DNA from: JAAFHI01 sp039793685
Lineage (GTDB): Bacteria > Acidobacteriota > Blastocatellia > Chloracidobacteriales > Chloracidobacteriaceae
Length of the DNA stretch: 64,000 bases
NCBI GenBank assembly: GCA_039793685.1
Contig: JBDRAL010000102.1
Location: 1 to 64,000, forward strand
Direction of reading: 5' to 3'
Made by a program: the position numbers and the translations under genes
Part shown: positions 42,734 to 52,101 of the stretch, piece by piece
Layout of the letters: every line of letters starts with the position of its first letter
Position numbering within the stretch: the first letter of the stretch is position 1
The notes under the pieces: model-generated
Database searches by the model: none
Told to the model about the DNA's origin: nothing
Seen by the model: the letters and a program-made list of their open reading frames with translations, nothing else

Positions 42734-43708
42734 ATGAGTGAATTTTCAGTCTCGCATGTGCTTGCGGCGCGCGAGCGGATCGCCGGGCTGGTCCACCGAA
42801 CGCCGGTTGCCACGTCCCGGACCCTCGACGCTCTGGCCGGGAACGCGGTTTTCCTCAAATGTGAAAATTTGCAGCGCGGTGGCTCGTTCAAGGTACGCGG
42901 GGCGGCCAGTCGATTGACGCTCCTCACGCCGGAGGAACGTACTCGGGGCGTTGTCGCCTTTTCGTCGGGAAATCACGCTCAGGGCGTGGCGCTGGCGGCG
43001 CGCGAACTCGGCGTTCCGGCCACGATCGTCATGCCGACCGACGCGCCCAAATCGAAAGTCGAGGCGACGCGGGGATACGGGGCGACCGTCGTGACGTACG
43101 ACCGGCAGACCGAGGATCGCGAAGCCATCGCCCGGCGGATTTCCGAGGAGAGCGGCGCGGTGCTGGTCCCGCCCTACGATGATTTTCGCATCATGGCCGG
43201 GCAGGGAACGGCGGCGCTCGAACTGTTCGAGGATGTTCCCGATCTGGATGTTCTGCTGACGCCGGTCGGCGGCGGCGGACTTTTAAGCGGGTGCGCGACG
43301 GTGGCAGCCGAGCGCGACCCCAAAGTGGCGGTTTACGGGGTGGAAGCCGAGCTGGCCGACGATACGTTCCGGTCGTTTCGGTCGGGAGAACGGGTGGCGA
43401 TTGCGCCTCCGGCGACCATTGCCGACGGCATGCGGAATCTGACGCCCGGCGAACTGACTTTTCCGGTTGTACAACGGAAGGTCACGGATATTCTTCTCGT
43501 CACGGACGAGGAAATTTTCACCGCCATGCGGTTTTTGCTGATCCGGATGAAACTGCTCGTCGAGCCGACGGGCGCGGTGGGCGTGGCCGCCCTGCTGGCG
43601 GGCAAGGTCCCGGTCCGGGGTGCGCGGGTCGGCGTGGTGATTTCCGGCGGGAACGTGGATGTTCCGGTTCTGACCGAGGCATTCGCGGCGGATGGAGCGC
43701 GGTCCTGA
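42734..43708 (+). CDS. Threonine/serine dehydratase (fold-type II PLP enzyme)
   Basis: The 324-residue enzyme has the PLP lysine (Lys53) in SFKVRG, the NHAQGVA phosphate-contact region in FSSGNHAQGVALAAREL and TPVGGGGLLSG for PLP phosphate. It lacks the C-terminal ACT regulatory domain of biosynthetic IlvA, so it is of the catabolic TdcB or serine-racemase length. The reaction is probably removal of ammonia from threonine or serine to a 2-oxoacid. It stands before an unrelated coiled-coil gene. Confidence 0.9.
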   Translation: MSEFSVSHVLAARERIAGLVHRTPVATSRTLDALAGNAVFLKCENLQRGGSFKVRGAASRLTLLTPEERTRGVVAFSSGNHAQGVALAARELGVPATIVMPTDAPKSKVEATRGYGATVVTYDRQTEDREAIARRISEESGAVLVPPYDDFRIMAGQGTAALELFEDVPDLDVLLTPVGGGGLLSGCATVAAERDPKVAVYGVEAELADDTFRSFRSGERVAIAPPATIADGMRNLTPGELTFPVVQRKVTDILLVTDEEIFTAMRFLLIRMKLLVEPTGAVGVAALLAGKVPVRGARVGVVISGGNVDVPVLTEAFAADGARS

Positions 43709-43771
43709 GCGGATCGCGGGGATTTCTGGTTCGACTCGTTTTTCTTCGTTTCGCGGAGGAATCGTTCAGCG

Positions 43772-44833
43772 ATGGATGAACAGTTGGTTCAAATGATTCA
43801 GGGGCTTGAACATCTCGTCAATTTTGACGGGATTCGCCTGAACGACCCGAATTCGCCGCTTGTGAACGACCGGGCGATGGTCGACAGCTACCAACAATGG
43901 CGCGATTACTTTTCGGCCTATCTGGCGGACCCGGTCGTGTATCGCCAGTTTTCGGGCGAACTTCAGCGTACCAACCGGGGCGACCTCTGGAACTACGTCC
44001 AGCGGGCGTTCCCGTTTTCCGCGATGCTCAAGCAGGGGGCCGGAAACAGCTCCGGCGCAAATCCCGCGCCGGTGGTCCCGAATTCTCCGGCCACCCTGTC
44101 GGGTTCTTCGACCTCGCTTGACCAGTTGCTCGAATCCTACCTGAGCGCGGAAGTCGATTCGCTTTCAACCGACGAAATTTTCGAGGCGGCCAACCCGGCC
44201 AAGGCGGGAAAAACGCCGAAAACCCCGGCGACGGTGGTAAAGGCGAAAGAAAAAGCCGCCCCGCCGCCGGAACCGGTGCCTGAACCCATTGTCGCCCCGG
44301 CGGACAATCCGCGGCTGGGGGAACTCGAAGCCCGGCTGGCTCGCATCGAGAGCGAAAATGCGAGTCTGCGCAAACGGCTGGCGGTCAAGCTCGGTCGTGG
44401 CGATGGCGATGAAATCGAGGAAATCGTGGCGGATTACGAGCGGCGTGCCCTCGATGCCGAGGCCAGACTGGCCGAACTGGCCGGAGGCGGCAAAAAGAGC
44501 GGCACCACGAAGCTCAAGAAGAACACGCAGGAAAAGGACGTCATCGCCGAATTCGAGGCAAAAATCGAAAAGATTGAAAAGAAGCACACCAAGACGCTGG
44601 CCGAGGTGGCCGGGCTGGCGCAGGGCATCATCAATCACCTCACGACGTTCCTCAACGACAAGGCCTGCATGGTCGGTCCGGGCGAGCAGTTGGCGCTCGA
44701 CATCAAGTTTTCCGAACTCCAGGCGCCGATCATCCAGATGGTCCGCAAGCTCAAGAAAATCGAGGAAACCTCGAAACAGCGCTGCGGCGTGACGGAACTG
44801 ACCGAACTGGTGGACCAGTTGTTCGGCAAGTAA
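43772..44833 (+). CDS. Unknown coiled-coil protein
   Basis: I do not recognise a family for this 353-residue protein. The N-terminal 90 residues are helical (DNYQQW-like aromatic turns, YFSAYLADPVVYRQFS, LWNYVQRAFPFSAML). A Pro/Ala/Ser linker follows to about residue 175, then a coiled coil (LGELEARLARIESENASLRK, DYERRALDAEARLAEL, FEAKIEKIEKKHTKTLAEV). A helical end (LKKIEETSKQRCGVTELTEL) closes it. SD GGAGGA precedes the ATG. There are no membrane or enzyme motifs. A structural or scaffold role is only a guess. Confidence 0.7.
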   Translation: MDEQLVQMIQGLEHLVNFDGIRLNDPNSPLVNDRAMVDSYQQWRDYFSAYLADPVVYRQFSGELQRTNRGDLWNYVQRAFPFSAMLKQGAGNSSGANPAPVVPNSPATLSGSSTSLDQLLESYLSAEVDSLSTDEIFEAANPAKAGKTPKTPATVVKAKEKAAPPPEPVPEPIVAPADNPRLGELEARLARIESENASLRKRLAVKLGRGDGDEIEEIVADYERRALDAEARLAELAGGGKKSGTTKLKKNTQEKDVIAEFEAKIEKIEKKHTKTLAEVAGLAQGIINHLTTFLNDKACMVGPGEQLALDIKFSELQAPIIQMVRKLKKIEETSKQRCGVTELTELVDQLFGK

Positions 44834-44853
44834 CCGGTTGGCCGTTTTCGGCT

Positions 44854-44888
44854 TCAATCGAAAATCTTCAATCGAAAATCTTCAATCC
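44854..44888. repeat. Heptamer-period repeat (TCAATCG AAAATCT) before the acylase gene
   Basis: Two perfect 14-bp units (TCAATCG plus AAAATCT) and a fifth heptamer (TCAATCC) lie at 44854-44888, directly before the ATG at 44895. In-frame translation of this stretch would add a false N-terminus to the acylase. Confidence 0.85.
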
Positions 44889-44894
44889 GGGAAC

Positions 44895-47369
44895 ATGATG
44901 CGTCGAGTTTTTCGTTCAACGGTCGCCACGCTGGTCAGTACGGCGTGGCTTTTCACTTCCCTGGGCGGTGTCCCGGCCACCGGACAGCAGGTTCGGCCCC
45001 GCCCCTACACGAACAAGTTCGACAACGTTTTGAAATCCCTGCCCGGCATCAAGGCCCGCACGGTCATCACCCGCGACGACCGGGGCATTCCGCACATCGA
45101 GGCGGAAAACGATGCCGATGCGATGTTCGCCCAGGGGTACGCCACGGCCAGCGACCGTTTGTTTCAGATGGATCTGCTGCGGCGTTCGGCGAGCGGACGA
45201 CTGTCCGAAATCTTCGGTCGGGCGACGCTTGAACAGGACAAACTGCACCGGACATTGGGGTTGTACCGCATTGCCGAAACCGTCGCCGCCGGGATGCCCG
45301 CCGAGGAAAAGGCGCTGGTCGAAGCGTACGCCGCCGGGGTGAACGCCTGGCTGGCCGGATTGGCCGACGACGCGCTGCCGATTGAATGCAAAATCCTGAA
45401 ATATCGTCCCGCGCCGTGGCGTCCGGCGGATACGATCGTCATCGGGCGGCTGTTCGCCGAGGACCTTTCGACGACGTGGGACAGCGATCTTTCAAACGCG
45501 CCGCTCCGGCAGCTTTCGAAGGAAGATCAGGAACTGCTGTTTCCCGACGCCTCGCCGCTGGACGTGCTGGTGGTCGGCGGGGAAGCGCCCGCGAAACCGT
45601 CCCCGAAAAAGGGCGGTCCGTCGAAGCGCCGGGCGGCGGTCATCGTTCCGTCGAATGAAATCATCGCCGACGCACAACGACGGGTGGCGGAACTGCACGC
45701 CGCTCTGGAACGGGTCGGAATGGATGCCGAGGACCGCGCCGCAAGCAACAACTGGGTGGTGAGCGGCAAACGGACCGCGACCGGAAAGCCGCTGCTGGCG
45801 AACGACCCGCACCTGCGGCCCGCCGCGCCGGGCATCTGGCACATGGTTCATTTGAAGACGCCGACGATGGACGTCGCGGGCGTCACTGCGCCGGGCGTGC
45901 CGCTGGTGCTGATCGGCCACAACGACCGCATCGCGTGGGGCTGCACCAACCTCGCGCCGGACGTGCAGGACCTCTACCGCGAGACGTTCGATCCGCAAAA
46001 CCCCCGCCGGTACAAAACGCCCGACGGCTGGCGCGAGGCGGACATCCGGACGGAGACGATTCAGGTCCGCAAGCAGCCGCTTTCGCCCGAAACCGAGCCG
46101 GTGGCATTGGAAGTGACGGTGACGCGCCACGGTCCGATCATTGCCGAGCGGGGCGGCGAACGCTACGCCCTGAAATGGACGGCCTTTGACGCCGATCCCG
46201 TCGAAGTCGGCTGCTATCGCAAGCTGGCGACGGCCAAAAACTGGGCGGATTTCCAAAATGCGCTCCGGGATTATCGCGGCGCGACGCAGAACTTCGTTTT
46301 CGCTGACGCCGACGGACACATCGGTTACTACGGCGCGGGGCGCATTCCGATTCGCAAAAACGGCGACGGAAGCGCTCCGGTGGACGGTTCGACCGACGAT
46401 TTCGAATGGATCGGGCTGATTCCGTTCGAGGAACTGCCCCACGTTTACGACCCGCCGTCCGGCATCATCGTGACCGCCAACAGCCGGATCGCCGGGAAAA
46501 ACTACAAACATTTTCTGACCCACGACTGGTCGCCGCCGTTCCGGGCGCGCCGGATTTACGACCGGCTGACTTCCATCAAACGAAAACTGACGTCGGACGA
46601 CATCGGCGCGGCGCAGGCCGACGGCTACAGCATCGGCGGCGCGGAATTCGCGCGGCTTTTGATTTCAATCGGAGGGGAAATCGGCGATGACCCCGAATGG
46701 AAGGCCACGCTGGCGCGGCTTCAGGGCTGGAACGGGGAAGTCGTCCCCGACGCGCTCGCGCCGCTGCTCGTTCGCGACATCATCGAAACGTTCGGGCGGA
46801 AGATTTTACGCGGGCGCTTCAGCCCCGAAGTCGCGGGAGCCTATGCGTGGCAGGCACGGGCGCTCTTTTACCTGAAAGTGCTGGAAACCCGGCCGAAGGA
46901 ATGGCTTCCGAAGGAATATGCAAGTTACGCCGCGCTGTTGAAGGACTGCAATCACGTCGTTCGCGAGGATCTGACCAAGCGGTACGGCGCGGATGACTCC
47001 AAGTGGACGTGGGGAACGGCGGTTCCGGCGCGGTATCCGCATCCGCTCGCGGCCGCGCCGCTCGTCGGCAAGACGTTTGCAATTGAACCGTTTCCGCAGA
47101 TCGGCGGTTCGCGCCTGATTCCGTCGCCGAACGTCGGCGCGAACGTCTCCATGCGGTTCATTGCCGACCCCGGTGACTGGAACCGGACCCGGATGGCGAT
47201 TCCGCTCGGCATTTCAGGCGATCCGGCCTCGCCGAACTGGCTGAACCTGCTGCCCGCGTGGCGCGAAGCGAAAACGCCGACGTTTCCGTTCACGACGGAC
47301 GCGGTCAAGGCGGCGGCCAAGGCTCGGCTGACGCTCGTCCCGCAGTCGGTGGCGTCACCGGCGCTTTAA
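44895..47369 (+). CDS. Penicillin-acylase-family Ntn hydrolase
   Basis: The 824-residue precursor starts MMRRVFRSTVATLVST with a signal peptide (about 1-30). The alpha chain holds the DDRGIPHIEAENDADAMFAQG region. The self-cleavage site precedes Ser284 in AASNNWVVSG, the nucleophile that becomes the N-terminus of the beta chain, followed by LANDPHL. Other conserved parts are GVPLVLIGHNDRIAWG, TVTRHGPI and NFVFADADGHIGYYGAG. Family members are periplasmic amidases acting on beta-lactams, acyl-homoserine lactones or lipopeptides. Substrate is undecided. The last 15 bp overlap the convergent glycosyltransferase gene. Confidence 0.92.
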   Translation: MMRRVFRSTVATLVSTAWLFTSLGGVPATGQQVRPRPYTNKFDNVLKSLPGIKARTVITRDDRGIPHIEAENDADAMFAQGYATASDRLFQMDLLRRSASGRLSEIFGRATLEQDKLHRTLGLYRIAETVAAGMPAEEKALVEAYAAGVNAWLAGLADDALPIECKILKYRPAPWRPADTIVIGRLFAEDLSTTWDSDLSNAPLRQLSKEDQELLFPDASPLDVLVVGGEAPAKPSPKKGGPSKRRAAVIVPSNEIIADAQRRVAELHAALERVGMDAEDRAASNNWVVSGKRTATGKPLLANDPHLRPAAPGIWHMVHLKTPTMDVAGVTAPGVPLVLIGHNDRIAWGCTNLAPDVQDLYRETFDPQNPRRYKTPDGWREADIRTETIQVRKQPLSPETEPVALEVTVTRHGPIIAERGGERYALKWTAFDADPVEVGCYRKLATAKNWADFQNALRDYRGATQNFVFADADGHIGYYGAGRIPIRKNGDGSAPVDGSTDDFEWIGLIPFEELPHVYDPPSGIIVTANSRIAGKNYKHFLTHDWSPPFRARRIYDRLTSIKRKLTSDDIGAAQADGYSIGGAEFARLLISIGGEIGDDPEWKATLARLQGWNGEVVPDALAPLLVRDIIETFGRKILRGRFSPEVAGAYAWQARALFYLKVLETRPKEWLPKEYASYAALLKDCNHVVREDLTKRYGADDSKWTWGTAVPARYPHPLAAAPLVGKTFAIEPFPQIGGSRLIPSPNVGANVSMRFIADPGDWNRTRMAIPLGISGDPASPNWLNLLPAWREAKTPTFPFTTDAVKAAAKARLTLVPQSVASPAL

Positions 47370-48944
47370 AACCACCAGTTTCGGTGCGCCGACGCTCCAG
47401 ACCGGCTCGAACCCGCCCGCCCAGGGCGGGTTTTTCCTTAAAACCTCGCTCACGGCATCGCCATCTTTATAAATGATGTATTGCACCGTCGGCGGGACGG
47501 CCCGTTCGAGGTCGTGCCACGGTTTCGTGCCTTCGTGGATGATTTGCGCGTAGCGAAGGTCGCCGTCCGCGATGGCCTGCGCCAGTTCTCCCGTGTGCAT
47601 CACCACGTCGCCTTTTATCTTTTGTGTTTTGAGAAATTCGCCGAGCGCCTTCAGTTCGCGGACTGACCGGAACGACTGCACCCGGTAGCCCTCCTGGAAA
47701 ACCGAAAGCTGTCGAAATCCGTCCTTGAGCCACCAGGCCGACTGTCCGAGCGTCAGCGCGGCGAAAACGGCGCAGATGATCCGTTGTTTTCTCGCGTCCC
47801 GGTGTTCGGTGAACCAGAGGCAGAGCGCGGGAACGGCCAGCGCGAGCAGCGGCAGGGCGGGCAGGCCGTACCGGTTATTCAGAAAAAACGGATAAATCTG
47901 GATATTGCCGGTGTAGAGGCTGTAGCCGGTGAACAGCGGCGGAACCGCGAGAAGGATGAGGGATGAAGGATGAAGGATGAACTTTTTTTCGCGGATAAAG
48001 CCGGAAGTACTTTGGATTGAAGTTGTTGCAAGTCCGAGCAGGCCGAGGGCGAGCGTCGTCGGCGTTGCGCAGATGGCGATGGTGACGAGCAGGAGCAGCG
48101 CCGCGAAGTGCGGACGACCGATGACGAAATTGGTATAACTGAGTTCGTCGCTGTGCCGGGCGAAGTAGCCTCGGGCGGAGTTCATGCCGTTCAGAAATTC
48201 GAGCGCGTTGCCGAAAATCGCGTGGTTGTGCCACAGCCAGTACGCCGGGCCGACCGCCGCGCAGATTCCCCAGACCAGCGCGTCGCGCCACCGCTCACGA
48301 AGCGGGCGGCCGGATGCCAGCACGACGTACAACCCGCAAAACGGCAGCAGCGCCCAGCCTTCGTACCGTGCGAGCGTCACGAGCGTCGCCCACGCGCCCG
48401 CCCACGCGAGCGTCGCGGGGCGTTGGTCTTTTCGCCACTTTCTTAAAAAAAAGACGCTTCCGATGAAGGTTGCCAGAAAGACCGGCTCGGTGAGCGGCGT
48501 CGCCTGAACGTAAAGCAGCGGCGGGTTCGCGACGAACACACACCACGCCAGCCACGGCGCGAAAGGTGCGGCGACCGACGCAACCTCTTTCTTTGCTTCA
48601 AATTCGAGGCGGGCGAGGGAAAAGAGAAACGTCGCGCCGACAGCGAACGCGCCGACCGAGACGAGGCTGCCCGCGACGCCGTTGCGCCACCACGGGACAA
48701 ACCACACGAACGGCAGCATCAGGACGTGTTGCAAGGGAAGCCACGGGCTGCCGAGTTGAACGTAGCGATCCCAGAACGTCGCGCCGGGCGCGGCGTCCAC
48801 GAGTTTGCGCGCGATGCCGACGTGCGCCTGACCGTCGCCGTAGAGGTTGTTCCAGCCGAGTTTGTACGCAATGAAAAACGCCGCCGCGCCGATCAGCAGT
48901 GAAGCCGAAAAGGCGAGCGGCGTTTCAAATCGTTTGAAGTCCAC
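47355..48944 (-). CDS. GT39-like polytopic membrane protein carrying an in-frame repeat insert
   Basis: The 529-residue protein has about ten membrane segments, an early acidic loop YGDGQAHVGIARKLVDAAPG in the place of the catalytic Asp loop of GT39/GT83-type enzymes, and LARYEGWALLPF. The end is a soluble part with LKALGEFLKTQKIKGDVVMHTGE. Near residues 315-333 lies REKKFILHPSSLILL, translated from a heptamer repeat (47953-47980) that seems to have entered a loop without breaking the frame. It is convergent with, and overlaps, the acylase gene. Probable role: transfer of a lipid-linked sugar at the inner membrane. Confidence 0.7.
   Translation of the reverse strand: MDFKRFETPLAFSASLLIGAAAFFIAYKLGWNNLYGDGQAHVGIARKLVDAAPGATFWDRYVQLGSPWLPLQHVLMLPFVWFVPWWRNGVAGSLVSVGAFAVGATFLFSLARLEFEAKKEVASVAAPFAPWLAWCVFVANPPLLYVQATPLTEPVFLATFIGSVFFLRKWRKDQRPATLAWAGAWATLVTLARYEGWALLPFCGLYVVLASGRPLRERWRDALVWGICAAVGPAYWLWHNHAIFGNALEFLNGMNSARGYFARHSDELSYTNFVIGRPHFAALLLLVTIAICATPTTLALGLLGLATTSIQSTSGFIREKKFILHPSSLILLAVPPLFTGYSLYTGNIQIYPFFLNNRYGLPALPLLALAVPALCLWFTEHRDARKQRIICAVFAALTLGQSAWWLKDGFRQLSVFQEGYRVQSFRSVRELKALGEFLKTQKIKGDVVMHTGELAQAIADGDLRYAQIIHEGTKPWHDLERAVPPTVQYIIYKDGDAVSEVLRKNPPWAGGFEPVWSVGAPKLVVLKRR
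47953..47980. repeat. Four-unit AGGATGA heptamer repeat inside a coding gene
   Basis: AGGATGA GGGATGA AGGATGA AGGATGA, 28 bp, is the same unit set as at 38604-38631. It lies within the membrane glycosyltransferase reading frame, where the minus strand reads HPSSLIL-like residues between two membrane segments. Confidence 0.88.
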
Positions 48945-48962
48945 GAGACGTGCGGTCGCGAT

Positions 48963-49181
48963 TCAGGAAATCCCGGTAGCGCGGCGTTTCAGTTCCCATT
49001 CGAACACCTGCCGGGCGCGGACGTTCTCCCCCGCGAGCGCGAGGTCGGAGAGCAGGTCGTCGTCGGTGAATTCGGTGGTGCGTGTCGCGCGGGCATCGGC
49101 CTGAACATACTGGCCGAACGGCATCGGAGATGAAAAAGGGTTGGTCGTGAGGGACGTGTTGGTGATCGGTCGCTTGCCCAT
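48963..49181 (-). CDS. Small protein of 72 residues, unknown
   Basis: Start at ATG 49181 has a strong SD (AAGGAGG, 4-5 bases upstream). Thirteen earlier in-frame codons are unlikely. The N-terminal half is Thr/Ser/Pro-rich and looks disordered (GKRPITNTSLTTNPFSSPMP). The C-terminal half (TDDDLLSDLALAGENVRARQVFEWELKRR) is a predicted helix. It lies 18 bp ahead of the membrane glycosyltransferase gene on the same strand, so co-transcription is likely. No function known. Confidence 0.6.
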   Translation of the reverse strand: MGKRPITNTSLTTNPFSSPMPFGQYVQADARATRTTEFTDDDLLSDLALAGENVRARQVFEWELKRRATGIS

Positions 49182-49393
49182 ACCGCCTCCTTGGTCGTGG
49201 CGACAGGCGAGCGGGCGCAAGGCGGGCGTCAGCCTGTCGGAAGTGGGTTTTGAACGTTCAGTATCAGAATGGCTGCGCCCTCCGGTGAGATGGTCAGATC
49301 ATTTTCGGAAAGACAACGCTGAAACGGACTGTCGGCGATAATAGCCGGGAGCCGCCGTTCCCGACAAGCGGCTCCCGGAAGTTCGAAGTTTTT

Positions 49394-50293
49394 TTACTTG
49401 TTCATCGTGATGAACGGCGTCGCGCCGCCGGAAACCTGCGGCAACTGGCCGTTCCACTTTTCGATGCGGCGATATTCGACAAGGGAAGGGGTCAGCGATT
49501 CCGAAAGAAGCTTGTTCGATTCGGCCTGCGCCTTCGCTTCGGTGAGAATCGCCTTCGCGTTGGCTTCCGCCGCGACGATTTTCTGCTGCGCCTCGAACTC
49601 GCGTTTCTGGAGTTCGTTCTGGGCGCGCAGTGCGTCCTGCGCCATCGCGTTTTTGGCCTCGATGGCGCGGATGATGGATTCGGGCGCGCGAACTTCGTTC
49701 AGGGTGAACTGCTTCACGACGAAACCGTAATCTCCGAGCCGCCGCTGGAGGTCTTCCTGCGTCTGGGCGACGATTTTGGCCTTGTCCTTCCCGAGAAAAT
49801 TGACGATTTCCGAACGTCCGATGATTTCCTGCATCGACTGGCGGATGGTCTGCTTCACGAAGCCGTGCATGATCGTCTGGATGTCGGTCCGGAACGACGT
49901 GTAGAGCATCGGAACCTTCGCCGGGTCGAGTTCGAACGACAGCGACACATCGCAGCTTATCGGCTGGCCCTCGACTGAGTTGACGTTGATTTCATCGTTG
50001 TACGGACTGCCCTCCCGCGTCGATTTCGTCAGAATCAGCGTCTGCATGTACACCGGGTATTCGATGACCTCGTGCAGAACCGGCATTTTCAGGTGAAAAC
50101 CGACGCCGAGCGGGGTTTGTGACACGCCCCCGCCGTTGCGCTTGACGAACACGCCGACGTACCCCGGCGTGATCAGCACGACGCTGTTGTAGAACAGCAG
50201 AAAAACCGCGAGGACGATGGCCACGCGGATGCCCCACTTGCGGCGGTTGTCGGGGGAAAGCGAAATCTGGGGAATCTTGAACTTGGGTGACAT
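49394..50293 (-). CDS. SPFH/Band 7 (prohibitin-like) membrane protein
   Basis: The 299-residue protein starts at 50293 with GGAG seven bases upstream. One membrane span lies at about 22-42 (IRVAIVLAVFLLFYNSVVLI). The SPFH domain follows (TPGYVGVFVKRNGGG, PISCDVSLSFELDPAKV, FTLNEVRAPESIIRAIEAK), then a coiled-coil stretch rich in Ala/Glu/Lys (LQKREFEAQQKIVAAEANAKAI). A short end ends in GGATPFIT. Prohibitin-like proteins form large ring assemblies in the membrane and often work with FtsH-type proteases or organise microdomains. No NfeD or protease gene is adjacent. Confidence 0.9.
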   Translation of the reverse strand: MSPKFKIPQISLSPDNRRKWGIRVAIVLAVFLLFYNSVVLITPGYVGVFVKRNGGGVSQTPLGVGFHLKMPVLHEVIEYPVYMQTLILTKSTREGSPYNDEINVNSVEGQPISCDVSLSFELDPAKVPMLYTSFRTDIQTIMHGFVKQTIRQSMQEIIGRSEIVNFLGKDKAKIVAQTQEDLQRRLGDYGFVVKQFTLNEVRAPESIIRAIEAKNAMAQDALRAQNELQKREFEAQQKIVAAEANAKAILTEAKAQAESNKLLSESLTPSLVEYRRIEKWNGQLPQVSGGATPFITMNK

Positions 50294-50671
50294 CTGAGTC
50301 TCCTGGAAACCGGTCGGACTTCGTTGTGAAGGCCGCCGACCATGCCGACCAGACCACATGGCCGCACGGCTTCGGGACCCGGCGCACAGGCGTCGGCATC
50401 CCGAAACGGGTCGGGGAAGGAGAACGGATGAACTTATGGTGGTGTAATGGCGCCTTTCGGGCGTGGACCGGTCGTCGGGAAGGTCGAACGGGGGAAACAG
50501 CGCGAATCAACGAAAGGGAACTTCATCGAAATCACCGTGGCTTGGAGGCCGCTGTTCAGGGAATCGAAACCATTCCGACTCCACGAAAGCCGATGTATAG
50601 CACGGTTTTTTGAACGAAAAAGAAAAATCGGATGAACACCGTTGTCCGGTCTTGGGAGAAGCCGGGTCTCG
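50294..50671. other. Intergenic region between the SPFH and LolC/E-like genes, no gene seen
   Basis: This stretch lies between the SPFH start and the LolC/E stop (both genes on the minus strand). It must hold the SPFH promoter. I see no convincing reading frame, RNA gene or strong hairpin in it. The last part grades into the heptamer block at 50672-50699. Confidence 0.5.
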
Positions 50672-50699
50672 GACTCCCGACTTCAGACTCCCGACTTTC
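50672..50699. repeat. Four-unit heptamer repeat touching the LolC/E stop codon
   Basis: GACTCCC GACTTCA GACTCCC GACTTTC makes exactly four units (28 bp) and runs into the stop codon of the permease gene at 50698-50700. Confidence 0.85.
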
Positions 50700-51945
50700 A
50701 AGTGTTTCGCAGTCCTTCCGCCGGGTCGAGTCGGGCGGCGCGCCACGCGGGGTAAATCGTCGCCAGCAGGCTGACGCCGAGCGCGATGAGGATGACCACG
50801 GCCGTGTCGGTCAGTGAAAGCCGGAACGGCACGGCCGCGATGGAGTAGATGCGGGCGTCGAGTTGAATCAGTTTGTACCGGTCACACAGCACCGCCGTCG
50901 CGATGCCGAACGCGCCGCCGATGATCGTCCCGATGGCCCCGAGGGCGAGTCCCTGCGTGATGAACACGGTGAGCATCGCGCGGGGCGTCGCGCCCATCGC
51001 GGTCAGAATCGCGATGTCGCGTTTCTTTTCGGCCACCAGCAGGATGAGCGTCGTCACGATGTTGAGCGCGGCGACCACGATGATGAGCGTGATGACGACT
51101 GAAAAGGCCAGTCGTTGCAGGTTCAGGGCGGCGAACGCTGTCCCGTTGAGCGAGGCCCAGTCTTCCGTGACGTATTCCTTTCCGAGCGCGGCCTGAACCG
51201 CGTCGCCGACGGTCCGATACCGGTAAAGATCGGTCAGCGTCACCTGCAACACGGTTGCGCCATCGCCCTCGCCCGCGATGGCGCGCGCCGCGTCGAGCGA
51301 GATGTAGGCCCACGCCGAGTCATATTCATACAGCCCCGATTCAAAGATTCCCACTACGCGAAAGGTGCGCTGCTCGGGGAGTACGCCCATTGGTGAAAGT
51401 TCGCCGCGTCCCTGCGGAATCAGCACCTGCACCGTCTCGCCGGTTTTGACGTTGGCTTCCTCGGCCAGCCGTTTCCCGATGATGATGCCTTCGAGTTCGG
51501 TGCCGTCGCCGTACTGCTTGCGCGCCAGATCGCCGACTTTCCCGCCGGGAAGCAGCGTCCGCGTGACTTCGAGCGATTCCGGCGGCGCGCTCAAATCCAC
51601 CGCCTTCAGAACGCCCGCCACCGAACGGGTCGGACCGGAAATCAGCGCTTCCTTGTACGTCGTCGGCGTGACCGATTTCACGCCCGGGACTGCGGCCACC
51701 TTCGCTTTGACATCGGCGAGATTCTCGATGGGGCGTCCGCCGCGCCGCAGGACGTTGAGATGGGCCGTCCCCGCGAGGATTTTTCCCCGCAGTTCCTGTT
51801 CCATCCCGCTCTGAAACGCGAGGACGCTCACGAGCGCCCAGACGCCGACGGTGATGCCGACAACGGCCATCGCACTCACGACCGAAAGAAAACGCCTCCG
51901 GCGCGCGCGCAGATACCGGAAGGCGATGAACAGTTCGTAGCTCAT
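50698..51945 (-). CDS. LolC/LolE-type ABC permease (FtsX/MacB superfamily)
   Basis: The 415-residue permease starts MSYELFIAFRYLRARRRRFLSVVSAMAVVG, the classical LolC/E opening, with a first membrane helix at about 20-42. A periplasmic domain follows (about 45-270). Three C-terminal helices follow, with VAEKKRDIAILTAMGATPRAML, a motif shared by LolC, LolE and FtsX, and the end YPAWRAARLDPAEGLR. LolCDE pulls lipoproteins from the inner membrane for transport to the outer membrane. The LolD ATPase is not adjacent here. Only one permease gene is present, so it may form a homodimer. Confidence 0.88.
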   Translation of the reverse strand: MSYELFIAFRYLRARRRRFLSVVSAMAVVGITVGVWALVSVLAFQSGMEQELRGKILAGTAHLNVLRRGGRPIENLADVKAKVAAVPGVKSVTPTTYKEALISGPTRSVAGVLKAVDLSAPPESLEVTRTLLPGGKVGDLARKQYGDGTELEGIIIGKRLAEEANVKTGETVQVLIPQGRGELSPMGVLPEQRTFRVVGIFESGLYEYDSAWAYISLDAARAIAGEGDGATVLQVTLTDLYRYRTVGDAVQAALGKEYVTEDWASLNGTAFAALNLQRLAFSVVITLIIVVAALNIVTTLILLVAEKKRDIAILTAMGATPRAMLTVFITQGLALGAIGTIIGGAFGIATAVLCDRYKLIQLDARIYSIAAVPFRLSLTDTAVVILIALGVSLLATIYPAWRAARLDPAEGLRNT

Positions 51946-52101
51946 TTGGGAAAAGTACTGGTTGCTGAGTGCTGAGTTTTTGAAAGGCTGACGATGTCGG
52001 CCCAAGCATTCCGTTCTGACGCCGATGAATCAAGCCCTGGTTGCGTTTGAAGGGGAACTCTCGGTAGTTTTCTGTCATTCCGAAAAGCTGTGGAGGTGGT
52101 T

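Noticed and set aside
44838..44894. Earlier start for the penicillin acylase
   Set aside because: The extra residues are translated from the TCAATCG-AAAATCT repeat, and the signal peptide begins at the later Met.
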